A stretch of DNA of 64,000 bases, taken from assembly GCF_001039355.2 (NCBI RefSeq), contig NW_019776108.1, positions 1 to 64,000 on the forward strand, read 5' to 3'. Source of the DNA: Lingula anatina (taxonomy: Eukaryota > Brachiopoda > Lingulata > Lingulida > Lingulidae). Both the position numbers and the translations under genes were made by a program. The stretch's first letter is position 1; each line of letters begins with the position of its first letter. The notes beneath the pieces are model-generated. The model was not told the origin of the DNA and did not search any database. It saw only the letters and a list, made by a program, of their open reading frames with translations. This document shows positions 1 through 10,909 of the stretch, in pieces.

Positions 1-840
1 CGCACACACTAAATGGATTATCTCTGTACTGTGTCGCCTCAGCAAAAAGGTCTACAGAATAATTACTGCCGCCTTAGTAGAGGGAACTTAATTGTTACCT
101 AACCAGTTAAAGGGGTGCATTATAAAGTTATTCGTAGCGGGATCAAATACTTAGGTTCAGGTGTAGTCAGGGAGCTGAGTCGGGTGTACTGGTACAGGGG
201 ATACACTTGTATATGCTTATCCATATGTACAGCGCAGGTAGACCTATAATTATATGCTTGGTTCACACAGCTGTACATAGGAAGATGACTTGTACAGCAA
301 TTAATAAGCACACTCGATCGTTATTATCTTAGAGGTGGTAGGTCTGCCTAAATCTCATCTTAGCCAACGCGTATACTTTTTTAACAGTACTCTCCATTAT
401 CGCAGATAGGGTCGAGGTCTAAAATTGTGCTCAATGATTACCTGAATATGCCAGTGATTATTATGCTAAATAAAATATTTTGGGCGGATATGTAAGGCCT
501 GTCTCTACATGGCAACACAACACCGCAAAAATTACAGACTAACGGGATAATTCCCTTATTTTAGAAAAAAAATGAGGCTAACGTAACAATGCCTTTGTGC
601 AACAGGTTAACAGCTGTAATGCGGTGGAATTCATCCTGGTGCCATATGACGTCACACTCTGCTGGTAAATCTTACTTTTAAGTAACCGATATTCAATATT
701 TATCTACAACTCGTTGATCCTTGATCGAATTTATATGGAAGGCTGACTTACTGAAACCCATATTTCTCAAAATTTAACAATATCTTGCGCTTTGGGTCGT
801 CTCGACATGTAAACAAAACTCAACATAGGCCTACTCGTAC
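1..840. other. Intron or flanking DNA of the first MOLO1-like gene, no exon seen
   Basis: This stretch lies just downstream (minus sense) of the exon at 841-1120. I searched the minus strand for the expected second exon with its TPCPC-type motif and did not find it, so the rest of that gene should lie left of the window. Only short AT-rich open frames without splice support are present. Confidence 0.5.
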
Positions 841-1120
841 CTTCGTCGATCTTCAGTATGTTATTCGGATCACAGACCCACGATCTCACCCCATTTCTTC
901 CACACTTGTAGACATCATATCTTGGATTAGGGAATACTTCTTTGGTCCATGCCTGTGGAGGATTAAAAGTTGTCGATGGAGACACGGGTGAGAACGGCCT
1001 TGTAGTTGTACTACTTCTGGTCGTGGTACTGGTTGTAGAAGTACTGCTGGAAGTGGAGGACTGGGCCTCAGCACAATACACTGCACATATACACAGACAT
1101 ATTAACTTTACTGCGTACAT
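841..1120 (-). CDS. MOLO1/TPM-domain protein, first coding exon only (paralog of 4585-7129)
   Basis: First exon of a gene running off the left edge. The ATG is at 1120. It encodes a short signal peptide (MYAVKLICLCICAVYCAEA, about residues 1-19), a Ser/Thr-rich mucin-like spacer (about residues 20-57), and then the start of a MOLO1-type domain: PNPRYDVYKCGRNGVRSWVC followed by DPNNIL. The last bases, GAA G, precede a GTACGA donor (GT at 840-839), leaving phase 1, exactly as in the first exon of the paralog at 6934-7129. Seen: the C-G-R...SW-C-D-P pattern shared by both genes. Known: the family is named for the C. elegans levamisole-receptor modulator MOLO-1, a single-pass protein with an extracellular TPM-like domain. 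Inferred: a secreted or membrane-anchored extracellular protein. The true ligand or receptor partner is unknown. Confidence 0.72.
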
Positions 1121-2400
1121 ATCTGTTGACTTTTTACTTAAGAGTGATCGTTGAACGCTACATTCGCTTCCGCATGCCGCACCTTGTTGTTAACACGACT
1201 CAGAGGCTTCTCGTCGTAATCCCGGACCCGGAAACAATAATACCCCGTGACACGACTTCCGGTCATTTGTGTCCAGTTTTATGGGGTAGGTGGGGTAGTT
1301 GGTCTGAAGTTGGTAAAATTAGTGCTTGTAACTTAGGATCCACCACATTTATTGATTTCTAGATGGTTATAAACCGTTTTGCAGCACTGAACGAGTACAA
1401 ACAGACCCGTTGCGAAGGAGGTATTATGTCGGTATTCTGTATAAATAAACACGAACGTATAAGACTATATGGCATGGAGTACAGAGTCCCAATATACCAG
1501 CTACATGCTGTCAAGGGTGAGGAGAGACAGACAGAGCACGTAACTCGTTTGGAATTTCCCAACATATATTTTCAGGCTTAGTGACAAATAACATTTAATA
1601 AAATTTCATAAACAACAAATAAATTTGAATTGAAAAATATTTTGGATATTTCAGTAGTTATCGCTGAGATATCCGAGTTAGTCCCTATATCTCTATAAAG
1701 TTCCTATATATACTGCAGTATAGTACCAAAGTGTACAGTAGGCCTATACATAACCTCTGAAAAAAATAATTATTAATGTACCAGTTTTCGAGTTCTAAAT
1801 ATATAATTTTCTTATATTCACCGCCTCATTGCCAGTGGGAGGGTGACTCACGGTCAAAAATTAGAAATCTAAAGTGCCTTTTCGCATCGAGCGGTACTCT
1901 TTACTGGACCAGTCCACTTTGCACGTCCTGACAAGCAATTGATAACGCTACACGGAGGAAGGGGGGGGATTACTCCCTTTCATCAGTGTTCCACAGGTTT
2001 AAAAGTTAATTTGCTGGCCCGTGGAGTCGAGTGACTGGAACTTTGGTAATGTACATATAGTATATTATTTTTGTGAAGGTGGACTGCGCCGCTCGACGTA
2101 AAAAGTTATCATGACTTAAAAAATGATTATCAATCTTAAATCTGAACATAAGATACCTTATTGATTGGGAGGAATGTTGAAAGATTGAGTTTTGCTATAT
2201 AAAGGTACAATTAATCGGATTAATTGAGTGCCGTTTTACTAATAAAAAAAAGTAAAAAAAAGTATTATCTTTAAACTTATTTAATAAAATCACCATACAG
2301 GCCACAAAATACCTTTTTTGCGTTATTGTAGAATAGAACGGAATCCTCAGGTCGTTTTCTGTTTGGTTCATTAATCGCGGTGATGAACCAATCAACGTGA
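1121..2400. other. Intergenic DNA upstream of the MOLO1-like exon
   Basis: No supported gene. The 72-codon open frame at 1363-1581 has no splice sites or recognisable family features and looks like chance. A short poly-G run lies near 1963-1970. The promoter of the minus-strand gene ending at 1120 should lie in the first few hundred bases, but no clear TATA box was recognised. Confidence 0.4.
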
Positions 2401-2409
2401 CAGTTACCC

Positions 2410-2417
2410 CTCTCTCT

Positions 2418-2484
<67 letters not shown>

Positions 2485-2485
2485 A
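2410..2485. repeat. (CT)n/(AC)n compound microsatellite
   Basis: A CT run changes directly into an AC run. It abuts the left end of the hAT-like MITE at 2486, and AC repeats resume at 2655 on the other side, so the element appears to have inserted into an AC microsatellite. Confidence 0.9.
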
Positions 2486-2654
2486 CAGGGGCGGATTTAG
2501 GCCGTCTTCTGGGTCTTCCGGAAGACGGTCAGATTTTCAAGTTTACATTGACGGGTATCTAATTTTTTCTGTCGGAATACGGTCAAAAAATGGAGGATGG
2601 ATCAACAAAGATAATGTGGAAGACTGTCAGATAATATCTCTGGATCCGCCCCTG
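2486..2654. mobile_element. hAT-like MITE with CAGGGGCGGAT termini
   Basis: A 169-bp element bounded by imperfect inverted termini: CAGGGGCGGATTTAG on the left and CTGGATCCGCCCCTG on the right. It has no coding capacity. Termini of this type are typical of short non-autonomous hAT-group elements. The 8-bp target duplication cannot be judged because both flanks are AC repeats. Confidence 0.7.
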
Positions 2655-2680
2655 ACACACACACACACACACACACACAT
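2655..2680. repeat. (AC)n microsatellite, right flank of the MITE
   Basis: A simple AC dinucleotide run, the continuation of the repeat interrupted by the element at 2486-2654. Confidence 0.85.
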
Positions 2681-2689
2681 AGCCAGCCA

Positions 2690-3725
2690 GGCAGGCTAGG
2701 TCACATTTTCAAGAGTTTATAGGCAACATTATATGTACCGTGTAATAACGTACTATAGCATCTTTGTTACAACCTACAGAAACATACCTATGATATAGGC
2801 CCTATTGGTACTACCGTACATAGTTTACTTGTGTTGGACTTATAGGCCACGAAAATCGAACTAAGCGGTTCTTAACTCGGGATCACTCTGTAGGCCTACG
2901 TACATACGTGCCCTTGTTTTAAACAAGAGGGACCATCACCGGGGTATCGAAAATAAGACAATTTATTTAAAAGATACTTGCAAATCCCCCATACTATCGA
3001 GTATCTGTAAAGTGTAACAGTGAAAGATAACGATGCCGTTTATAGCAAGGGTGCCTCGCCAAAATATACACGCAGCCTGGCAACGCGCACAAAAATTTCA
3101 AAGCTTCATTTAAAGCGGGTCTTATCGTTTAGGGCGGGTTATACAGTTCCGTACAAAAAAGCGTTTCTTTTTTCGACTCGATTTATCTCCATTTGTGTGC
3201 TGCAAGGGGTATTCATCCCGTAAGGGGGATAGGGTGTCGGCTTCGCATCTACGGACCCCTGCCCCCTTCAAGTAATCCTGGATCCGCCCCTGCATTATAT
3301 TCCCATAGGGCTTACTATTAGAGTTTTTATCACTTAAGCTACTGAAAATTGCAATGACAACTCGTTTTTAATTATAAGTTTACATGGGTGTAGTATTGTG
3401 GCAATTTTAGATTGGATTAAAGACACCCCTGCCTAAATGTAATTTTAAAATAGCATTTTATTAAGTTGTTATAAATTCGTTTATATATTATGCTACGTAC
3501 AAATGCAAATCAAACCCATGATATATAAATAAAAAAGTCAAATAGATCCATAAAAATGATAAATATAATATATAAAATTGCAATGTAAAACAATATAAGA
3601 TTATTAACCTCCAACTGCTTATATCCCATTTAATTGGGATATTTAATTTCATTTCACACTTCGTGTCTATCAAAATCTTTGTTGAGTTGCCTTAAGTCGT
3701 CATAGTCGATGTTCATTTTGAAAAT
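2690..3725. other. Intergenic DNA, no gene seen
   Basis: AT-rich sequence with no supported exon. It contains a second copy of the hAT-like right terminus at 3278-3292. The left end of that element could not be located. Confidence 0.4.
3278..3292. mobile_element. Solo or right end of a second hAT-like element
   Basis: CTGGATCCGCCCCTG is identical to the right terminus of the element at 2486-2654. The sequence before it (CCCCTTCAAGTAATC) resembles the interior end of such elements. No matching left terminus was found within about 600 bp, so the element is truncated or its left end has diverged. Confidence 0.5.
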
Positions 3726-3728
3726 ATA

Positions 3729-4036
3729 AAGGGATAATAACTCTTCGTATGAGATCTATATTTCACAATAAAAACATTGTGAATAACTCATAGAAATATA
3801 ATATATTCTGTTTTACCACAAAAACGGCAGTTATAGCTATGATTCTGATATATGAGCTTGTCTTTAGACCATGTGACTTCCATTTTTTAACAAAAAACCA
3901 AACTTTTTAGAAAAAAAAAGACAGGGACTAACTTTGAATGTAAAAATGGATTCATTAACCATTGGTAATTATGGAAAATTGTTGTTTACTCCAGGAAAAT
4001 TCATTTTTTGGCCGAAACGAAGAGTTATTATCCCTT
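3729..4036. mobile_element. TA-flanked MITE with 20-bp perfect inverted termini
   Basis: The left end AAGGGATAATAACTCTTCGT (3729-3748) is the exact reverse complement of the right end (4017-4036). Both ends are flanked by TA (3727-3728 and 4037-4038), as expected for Tc1/mariner-type target duplication. The element is 308 bp, non-coding, and contains an internal short hairpin near 3763-3784. A diverged copy in the opposite orientation lies in an RPAIN intron at about 28503-28848, so this is a dispersed family. Confidence 0.88.
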
Positions 4037-4502
4037 TAACATAATTCCTACCTACGACATGTGAAAAATATCTAAAAATGAAACTGAGCAATACAATGGC
4101 AATCTTGGATAAGAACTCACGCAGGTTTGGTTTCTAGTGAAAAAATTCTATGGGCCAAAGACAATTTTCTTGCACTTACCCTATCACAGTGAAGAGTTTC
4201 AAACTCTGACATTCATTTATTGAATCGCATTTTTCTAGCTGAAGTCAAGTAACCGGTTTTTGCACATTTTGTATTTTGCTTAAAATACGTGCAAGTTGAA
4301 CAGGGGCAGTAATTTGCTAAGGTCAAATACGTGAAAAGGTCCTGAATGTAACATGTTTTTTAATTGTGAGCACATGTTATTCAAAAGGAAAATTTAAAAA
4401 AATCAGATAAATAAAAATTTTAAAAAGATCTTTTAAAGAATAAAATTGATAGGATCTGTGCTAAAATATGAAGAACATAATGAGGGTCTAATGGATAAAA
4501 AT

Positions 4503-4539
4503 AGATTAAATTAAATTAAATTAAATTAAATTAAATTAA
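4503..4539. repeat. (TTAAA)n pentanucleotide repeat
   Basis: About seven head-to-tail copies of a TTAAA pentamer immediately downstream of the stop codon of the MOLO1-like gene, probably in its 3' UTR. Confidence 0.9.
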
Positions 4540-4584
4540 GGATTTTTCCAGTGGCAACGGATTGAGGTAACAAGACAGACTGGT

Positions 4585-5970
4585 TCATGGTTTTCCTGCG
4601 GGATGACCGTGTTCGTAACATCCGCCGCAGCAGCATGGGAACACACAACACCCTGGGGCTCGACCGGGACAGCAAATACAGCAAATTATCGATATTATCA
4701 GAGAGATAACGAGAGAAATCCCAAGAATTATCAACATGATGGCCCACCAAGGCAGATGTGTGTCGTTAATATCCACTCCCGAGTCGTAGAAATGGTATGT
4801 GGAACCGGAGTGGCCGTCATGACTGCTACTGGAGGAACCGGCGCCAGATGAGCCAGATGAACCATGATTCATGTTGGTATTGTAATTGTTGTTATTATTG
4901 TTATTGTTATTATTGACATTGCTGTTACTGTTGCTGTTAGGTCTACTGCTTAGCTGATGACCAGGCGAATCTTCCGGATTCGGACAACTGTTTCCCTGAA
5001 ATACCTTCCTAAAAATACAGTTGATTTTCAATTGAGTTCTATGAAGACTGGGTTAATGTACATGAACCTTAAATCAACCATGTAACAGCGTCATTTGCAC
5101 ATCTTAACGTTTCTCATACATTTATACTTTGTTTATGATTCTTTTCCCAGTTCAATTCACATAGTTGATTTATTTTATTCTTTGCTCCCTTCTAAGGGTC
5201 CAAGATTTATCTTACTTGAAACTTGTAACTATGTACTCCAGCCCCTCGGCGCTGTATGGACCAGAGAAATAAGGCGCAGCTCCCTGTACTATTTTGGTCA
5301 GACACGCCGTGCCTCCTATCTTACTGTTTGCGATGGAACCAGCGTATGCTACCACCTGTAAAGACCAACGGTAGGTAAATTAATGAAATAATTACCTGAG
5401 GCATGTTTTTTTTATCCCATGCACCCTCTCGCTCATTAAAAACGAATTTTAGATAACACAGCGCGTTGGCTTTGTCCTCCCTCATATAAATCACCTGCTA
5501 GCTAAATACGACTTCCTGCGGGTCTTTATAATAAGAAACCGGTTAGCTTGTTGGTGTTTAATGAATTTTACGAACAAAAGCGCCTCACTTAGGAAGAAAA
5601 GAAAATTAAATGAATTAATGTGAAACATATTAAAATGCTAAAACCTATAAATGAAACAATAAAAGCCTCACTCTTCTGTCATCCCGAGAATGCACAATGG
5701 TTATGTCATTATCACATGTCCCGAATTTCCACCGACTTGTAGCCAGCTGGGAGACCCAACTTCTCATCTCAGCATCGACACTGGAACTGTACAGACGTAC
5801 TTTGGATTAATGGTCATTTCAGATTAATTCAAGTAAATGGTGTTAGTTAGATGGTGTTATTTTTATTTTCTGTGCCAATTTTTAGTAAATAGAGGATGTA
5901 TTGGTTCAAATTAATCTCGGTTTAAGATGAACGAATTGATTAAATACACTAAATAGATCCTGAAACACAC

Positions 5971-6011
<41 letters not shown>

Positions 6012-7129
6012 ACTCTTTTACAGAATATGACCTTATAGAAATACCATTGATTTGTGTCTTCCTACCTGGCAGGCACATCAATTTTAGGCACGACCAGAAT
6101 TGATATGATAATACCGTCTTCGTCTGCGGGGCATTTTGAACTGAAACAAGGGCACGGTGTGGAACTAATGACATCAATGATGGCCAGATCTAGCCGATCA
6201 GCTAGGAATGAAAAGAAAAAAAATGTTTCGAGAAAAACGTCCTTTTACATTTCCAACTAGATGACTAAAGTGATTACTCACGCTCTACTCTTGCTTCTCA
6301 GACTGTTAGTTTGCGTAAAAGCATGAGGGTAGACTATTGGGCGCTAAATACTCCGTTAAACGATCACGTTTTCATATTTTGCTATAATGCCAAACTACAA
6401 CTTTACCACACAGCCGTAATCACAGTATTTTCCAGATCATAATTTCATTTCTTTCTGACCGAGAGTTTCCTTGGAGAATATCGAAATATTTAAATTTTTT
6501 CTGGCAAAGATTTAAGTCATGTGGTGGTTAGCGAGCACAAACATGACACCTTTTGATAAAAAAAACAAGTCGCTATTGTCTGAACAATTGCGTATACACA
6601 ACCTAGTCTCCATGTAGTTTGCGTATAAAAAGAAAAGATTAAAAACAAGCACTTTTAATCAGGAAGCATAACATTTTAAGCTTTAGAGATAAAAAAAAAT
6701 CCAAAAGTTGTTATGGGCTGATATAGCGTTATGGCGTCTGTACTACAGAGTTGAATTTAATCTTAATACCCCTTTCATAGTTTTCAATTTTATACTCAAC
6801 TCCTCCAAGGCAAAGAGAGTAATAATCAACGAGACTAGGTTTCGAAAAGTGTCTGAACACTATTGCGTAGAGAAGAAACTCCAATCTGCGTGATACACCA
6901 GATGATACATGTATAATAAGCTGCACAGCTCACCTTGTGCCCTAGTAAGTACAGCTCCAGGATCGCATAGCCACGATTTCAGTTGCCTGCCACAGTCCCT
7001 ATAGTTAGTCCTGGGGTTTGGAACATTTTCTATTCTGTAAGACACGGCTGTAATTAAACCCACAAGAGACAATAAAACTAAGAGGTTTACCTCTAGAGAC
7101 CTGCTTCTCTCCATACTCGTAGACTCCAT
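4585..7129 (-). CDS. MOLO1/TPM-domain single-pass membrane protein, five coding exons
   Basis: Exons (5' to 3'): 7129-6934, 6201-6066, 5786-5672, 5355-5216, 5008-4585. All have GT-AG borders and phases 1, 2, 0, 2 that join without a stop, giving 336 aa. A signal peptide or leader lies at about residues 13-30. The MOLO1-type domain follows: PNPRTNYRDCGRQLKSWLCD, then a STPCPC cysteine motif in exon 2 and GTCDNDITIV in exon 3. Next come an Asn-rich tract (about 223-240), Gly/Ser, one membrane segment (about 283-309, WWAIMLIILG...) and a Cys-rich cytoplasmic tail that may be palmitoylated. Known: C. elegans MOLO-1 is an auxiliary subunit of levamisole acetylcholine receptors. The family is broad, so a receptor role here is inference. 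The ATG at 7129 was chosen because it precedes the leader. The frame is open upstream to an acceptor-like CAG at 7256-7258, so a longer N-terminus is possible. It is a tandem paralog of 841-1120. Confidence 0.82.
5972..6008. repeat. (GA)n microsatellite in an intron of the MOLO1-like gene
   Basis: A pure GA dinucleotide run lying about 60 bp beyond the exon 2 donor of the gene at 4585-7129. Confidence 0.9.
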
Positions 7130-7259
7130 GCCCGATGTTGTTGTTTTGACCGCATTTGGAAGTCGCTCAACGAGAATATTCAGCATATGGTGAGTAAGCT
7201 GAGCTATTTTTACCGGTTTAACGGCCTTAGGCCTATCCTTTGAAACTAGTTTCACCTGT

Positions 7260-9645
7260 ATAAAACGAATGGATATGCACGATTCATCAACTCTTGGAAA
7301 GCTACTTATTTCAGTAGATGGAGGATTCGAGAAGACCCAGATAGTGAGTTGCGTGTATTAAGTGCATTAATAACTGAGTAATAAAAAGTAAGTAAAACAA
7401 GCTGCTGTTTTGATGGACTGGTCCGGAAGTTTAAACCAGGTCAGAATAAATTTGTGCCTTTATTAAGCTTACCTGGTAAAGTAAAATGCTTAGTGCAGGT
7501 TCTAGAAATTTAAGCCAGCGCTTGCTAGTTAAGCCTCACCTTGAAATCTGCAGCAGAAACTTTTATGAACGCCTGATGTTCTAGGCTCGTTCAGTGCATG
7601 AACCTAGATATCATACCTAACCATCATCATTATTATTATTATTATCGTGAAATACTATTTAATGATTCAGTTTACTAATATTTTTTCCTATATACTAAAC
7701 TGCAAATCTTAGATTACTGCTCAATTTAAAAGAACATCGACAGAGTTAAATTTAATCTTAATGTAAATAATTATATGCATTTAAAACTGGAGACAAACTT
7801 AATTCAGAAAACTTTGGGAGAAAAAAGTGTCTCATTTGGTTCTGTTGAGGGCAGCGTTATTTTTTTCCAAAGGGCCTTTTATGTGTCAGTGTGTTAGGTG
7901 TAGGGTTACTCACTTTTTGTCGCCCCCGTTGAATGCCTCAAGTGTATTACAACGTATCTAACACAATGATTCCTCCTCCCACTTATTTGAGAAGGTCTAT
8001 TGCTTGATAATCTTGTAATGATCTTCTCCCAATCTTGAGGATTATCATGACAACTGGCAGTACATAGAGATAAGCTAATACCAAAATATAAGCATAGAGT
8101 CTGTATATTTTTCGGAATTTGAAATTAATGAATTAAGCATTTGTTGGGATATCAATCTCTCTTGGATCATTAAAGGTAAAATATTGACGGTCGAGGTAGA
8201 AAATCGGGTCTAACAGACTGAGTCATTACATGATTTGACTTCCTTTGTGCACACATTATCTGTTCTACAGTGCTGCCTGTTTACTTTTTTTACATGTATA
8301 TGTAGCTACGTTACAAAACACTATGGTTGTCGCTGCATACCGGGTAGTGCCTTTGCCTCCTGTGCTTGTCGCAACTTCAAACACCTCTTCAGTATCACAT
8401 GCAATCTTTTTAGGTGAACTCGATACTGTAAAGATGTTTGTCAAGATACTTTTTTTTCAGCCACTCAGATTCTTGCGTGTGTATAAAAAATCGAACAGAA
8501 AGAACATTATTTTGATTAGACCTAAGCGTCAGATGTCCGACGTTTATACTTTTTCGGTACAAAGAAAATGTAACTATTCAATTCTTCTGTTATACGATGG
8601 CACCTTGATCATGAAAGTGGCCTGTACACAATACTCATTTGGCATTATCAAAGCATCTAAATTTGCACCCTGTTTTTTTTATGTTATGTGAAGGCACTCC
8701 TGGTGCATATAATAACGCGCCACTTAATCTGAGGAGCCCGACAGTTTAATACTTCCAGATTTGGTTTAACAAATTAATCAAAAAAGCGCTTCAACAGGGG
8801 CAACTGTAACAGAATTAACAGCATGTTTGAGTGCCTACCACCGTACGACTACAAGAATGAACCAACAGAACTGCAGGCTGTTCTGCACTGCCAAACGTAC
8901 CCCGATACGGAATCTACTATTTGTCATTTCATATCTCCTTGATACTGTGTACGGAGGACACACGACGTCCCTTGACTTTTGTATGTTGTATTTTTGTTTT
9001 TCTCTCTATTTTCATGTCCTTTTGAGGTCATTCGGAACTCGCTACCCTGGGACTGCTTATCTACTGTATCTGTCATTCTTTTTGGGTCATATCAGATTGG
9101 GAGCTACTCGTGACAGTGTTCCTTTGTGGATTTTTTTTGGCAGTGTGACAGTAATGAGCTGAACCATGCAAATAATAAGGTGACTCAGAATATACACACT
9201 GACCCATGTCAAACACATCGTGCCAAAGTGACATGAAATTTTTGATACTACAATCTTACTGTTACAGCAATGCAATAGAATTACTTTTAAAGGGGGGATA
9301 TGTGGGGGGATCCATCGCGTTCGCCTTTGTGCAGAAAAATATCTTTGCTTCTAATAATTGCATTGGTTTATCAAGACTGATTTTTGTAAGGTAGCTAAGG
9401 AAAATGTCTACGTAATCATTGACAACGATTTAGACTCAAAACAAAAAGCATCTCAATGTATTGCACTTTATATAAAATCTCGTTTGTATTAGTAATGAAC
9501 AAAATGATGATCAACAGTAGCAAAATAACGACATTATCGGTTAGATCTCTAAGTTTACGAACAATCTTCAAGTACAAAAATACGATTTAATGAATAGTAA
9601 AAAAAATGCCATTTTCAATCGCAGCGATCATGTTACTATCAATTT
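7260..9645. other. Intergenic DNA, no gene seen
   Basis: AT-rich sequence between the MOLO1-like gene and the first glycosyltransferase. Open frames at 8245-8691 and 8827-9162 have no family resemblance or splice support and are treated as chance. On the minus strand, an ATTAAA near 9585-9590, about 55 bp past the glycosyltransferase stop codon, may serve as its polyadenylation signal. Confidence 0.4.
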
Positions 9646-10902
9646 TTATGCCACTCCCATCGCAATCCCACGGTTATTTCTACGAGCAATTCGGAAGGGA
9701 ACTTTTCGCTTAGTCTCTACAATCCTGTCCAGCATTTGTCCAATCCTAGTTGCTGTAGCTGACCAGCTGTACTTTTGAATGGCAAATTTGCGGTTGTCTT
9801 CTCCTGTTTTTCGAACTCTATCTCTGTTGCAAGCAAGTTTTTCGAACGCATTGCGGATGGCCTCAGCGTCACCAGGGGGGACTTTGCAGCCGTGCACGCC
9901 ATCTTGAACGATCTCGTCCAGCCCACCGACAGAGGTCACTATCATGCAGCAGCCAGCGGCCATTGCTTCAATTGCAACGATTCCAAAAGGTTCATACAGA
10001 GATGGCATTATCAAAATATCTGATGCTGCCATATACGTTGAAAGTTCATCTGGAGTTTTTTGTCCTAAAAATTCGAACTGAGTGTTTTCTTTGACTAGAT
10101 ATTCATAATCGCTTCCTTTATAGTTGCCGACCAGTCTAAATCTATGAGGTACTTTGGTTTTCTTCATAGCCTCAATAGCATATGGAATGCCTTTTTGAGT
10201 CGCAAAACGTCCAGCAAACAACACATTTATGGTATCGTGCCTAAAGCCAAGTTGTTTTTTCGATTCCTTTAAGTCTAATGATGCAAAGCGGTCAGTGTTT
10301 ATTCCAGCTTTAATCAGTATCGGGTTTGTCGCTTTGCACGATTCCACTTCAGACACTGTTTGGTGCACCATGCAATCTGCGTTTTTGTTAATGGCTTCCT
10401 CTACCTTCAGTCGGGTTGGCCCGATATCTGGCATGGGCTCACGCTCATACTTCTGACTCCCCAGGGAGTGGTGGACGTGAAGCTGAGGCAAGCCGAGGCG
10501 CAGGCCAACGTAACCGCTCAGCCAATAGTTTGTGAAGGCGCAGTCGAATTTTGATGTGTCTATTTGTGAAATGAAGTCATCTAGGTACGGGAACAGGAAG
10601 TCCCGGTTGATGTGCTCCTGAGGCCCAGATACAATGTACTGGCACCGGAGAGTTGGCGATAGCGTGACCACACCCACTTCTTCTGGCGATTCGCTTCGTG
10701 TAAACCAGGTGACATCGAACCCCAGCTTGGACAACTGCTTGCCCACCTCACGAACATAGACGTTTTGACCTCCCTTGCCGTCAGAGCCGAGTTCCGAATC
10801 TGGTACCAAGGGATTGCCGTGCACCGAGATCATTGCCACGCGCTTTGGGCCCGTGCAGATCTCTGGCGCTATGCTGCTCGTGGTTGCTTCGTAAGCTGGC
10901 AT
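9646..10902 (-). CDS. GT4-family glycosyltransferase, MshA / sucrose-phosphate-synthase-like (copy A)
   Basis: A 418-aa protein in one uninterrupted exon. Seen: an N-terminal Rossmann-type start VAMISVHGNPL (about 22-32), the glycine-rich loop GSDGKGGQNVYV (39-50), LHVHHSLG (141-148) with a likely catalytic His, NVLFAGRFATQKG (226-238), and the GT4 signature E-x7-E in EPFGIVAIE (304-312). The length matches retaining GT-B enzymes. Known: bacterial relatives include MshA (D-inositol-3-phosphate glycosyltransferase) and sucrose-phosphate synthase-like enzymes. Inferred: it transfers a sugar from an NDP-sugar to a small polar or phosphorylated acceptor in the cytosol; the acceptor is unknown. 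There is no signal peptide. The ATG at 10902 lies 7 nt inside an acceptor (CAG at 10912-10910), so a 5' UTR intron is likely. The paralog at 17214-23759 is roughly two thirds identical by eye. The bacterial-type fold and near-intronless structure suggest ancient horizontal transfer. Confidence 0.9.
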   Translation of the reverse strand: MPAYEATTSSIAPEICTGPKRVAMISVHGNPLVPDSELGSDGKGGQNVYVREVGKQLSKLGFDVTWFTRSESPEEVGVVTLSPTLRCQYIVSGPQEHINRDFLFPYLDDFISQIDTSKFDCAFTNYWLSGYVGLRLGLPQLHVHHSLGSQKYEREPMPDIGPTRLKVEEAINKNADCMVHQTVSEVESCKATNPILIKAGINTDRFASLDLKESKKQLGFRHDTINVLFAGRFATQKGIPYAIEAMKKTKVPHRFRLVGNYKGSDYEYLVKENTQFEFLGQKTPDELSTYMAASDILIMPSLYEPFGIVAIEAMAAGCCMIVTSVGGLDEIVQDGVHGCKVPPGDAEAIRNAFEKLACNRDRVRKTGEDNRKFAIQKYSWSATATRIGQMLDRIVETKRKVPFRIARRNNRGIAMGVA

Positions 10903-10909
10903 GGCAAAT

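Noticed and set aside
1363-1581. 72-codon plus-strand open frame
   Set aside because: No family resemblance, no splice sites and no neighbour support.
8245-9162. Two plus-strand open frames of 148 and 111 codons
   Set aside because: Phe/Tyr/Leu-rich frames typical of AT-rich non-coding DNA; no motifs or splice structure.
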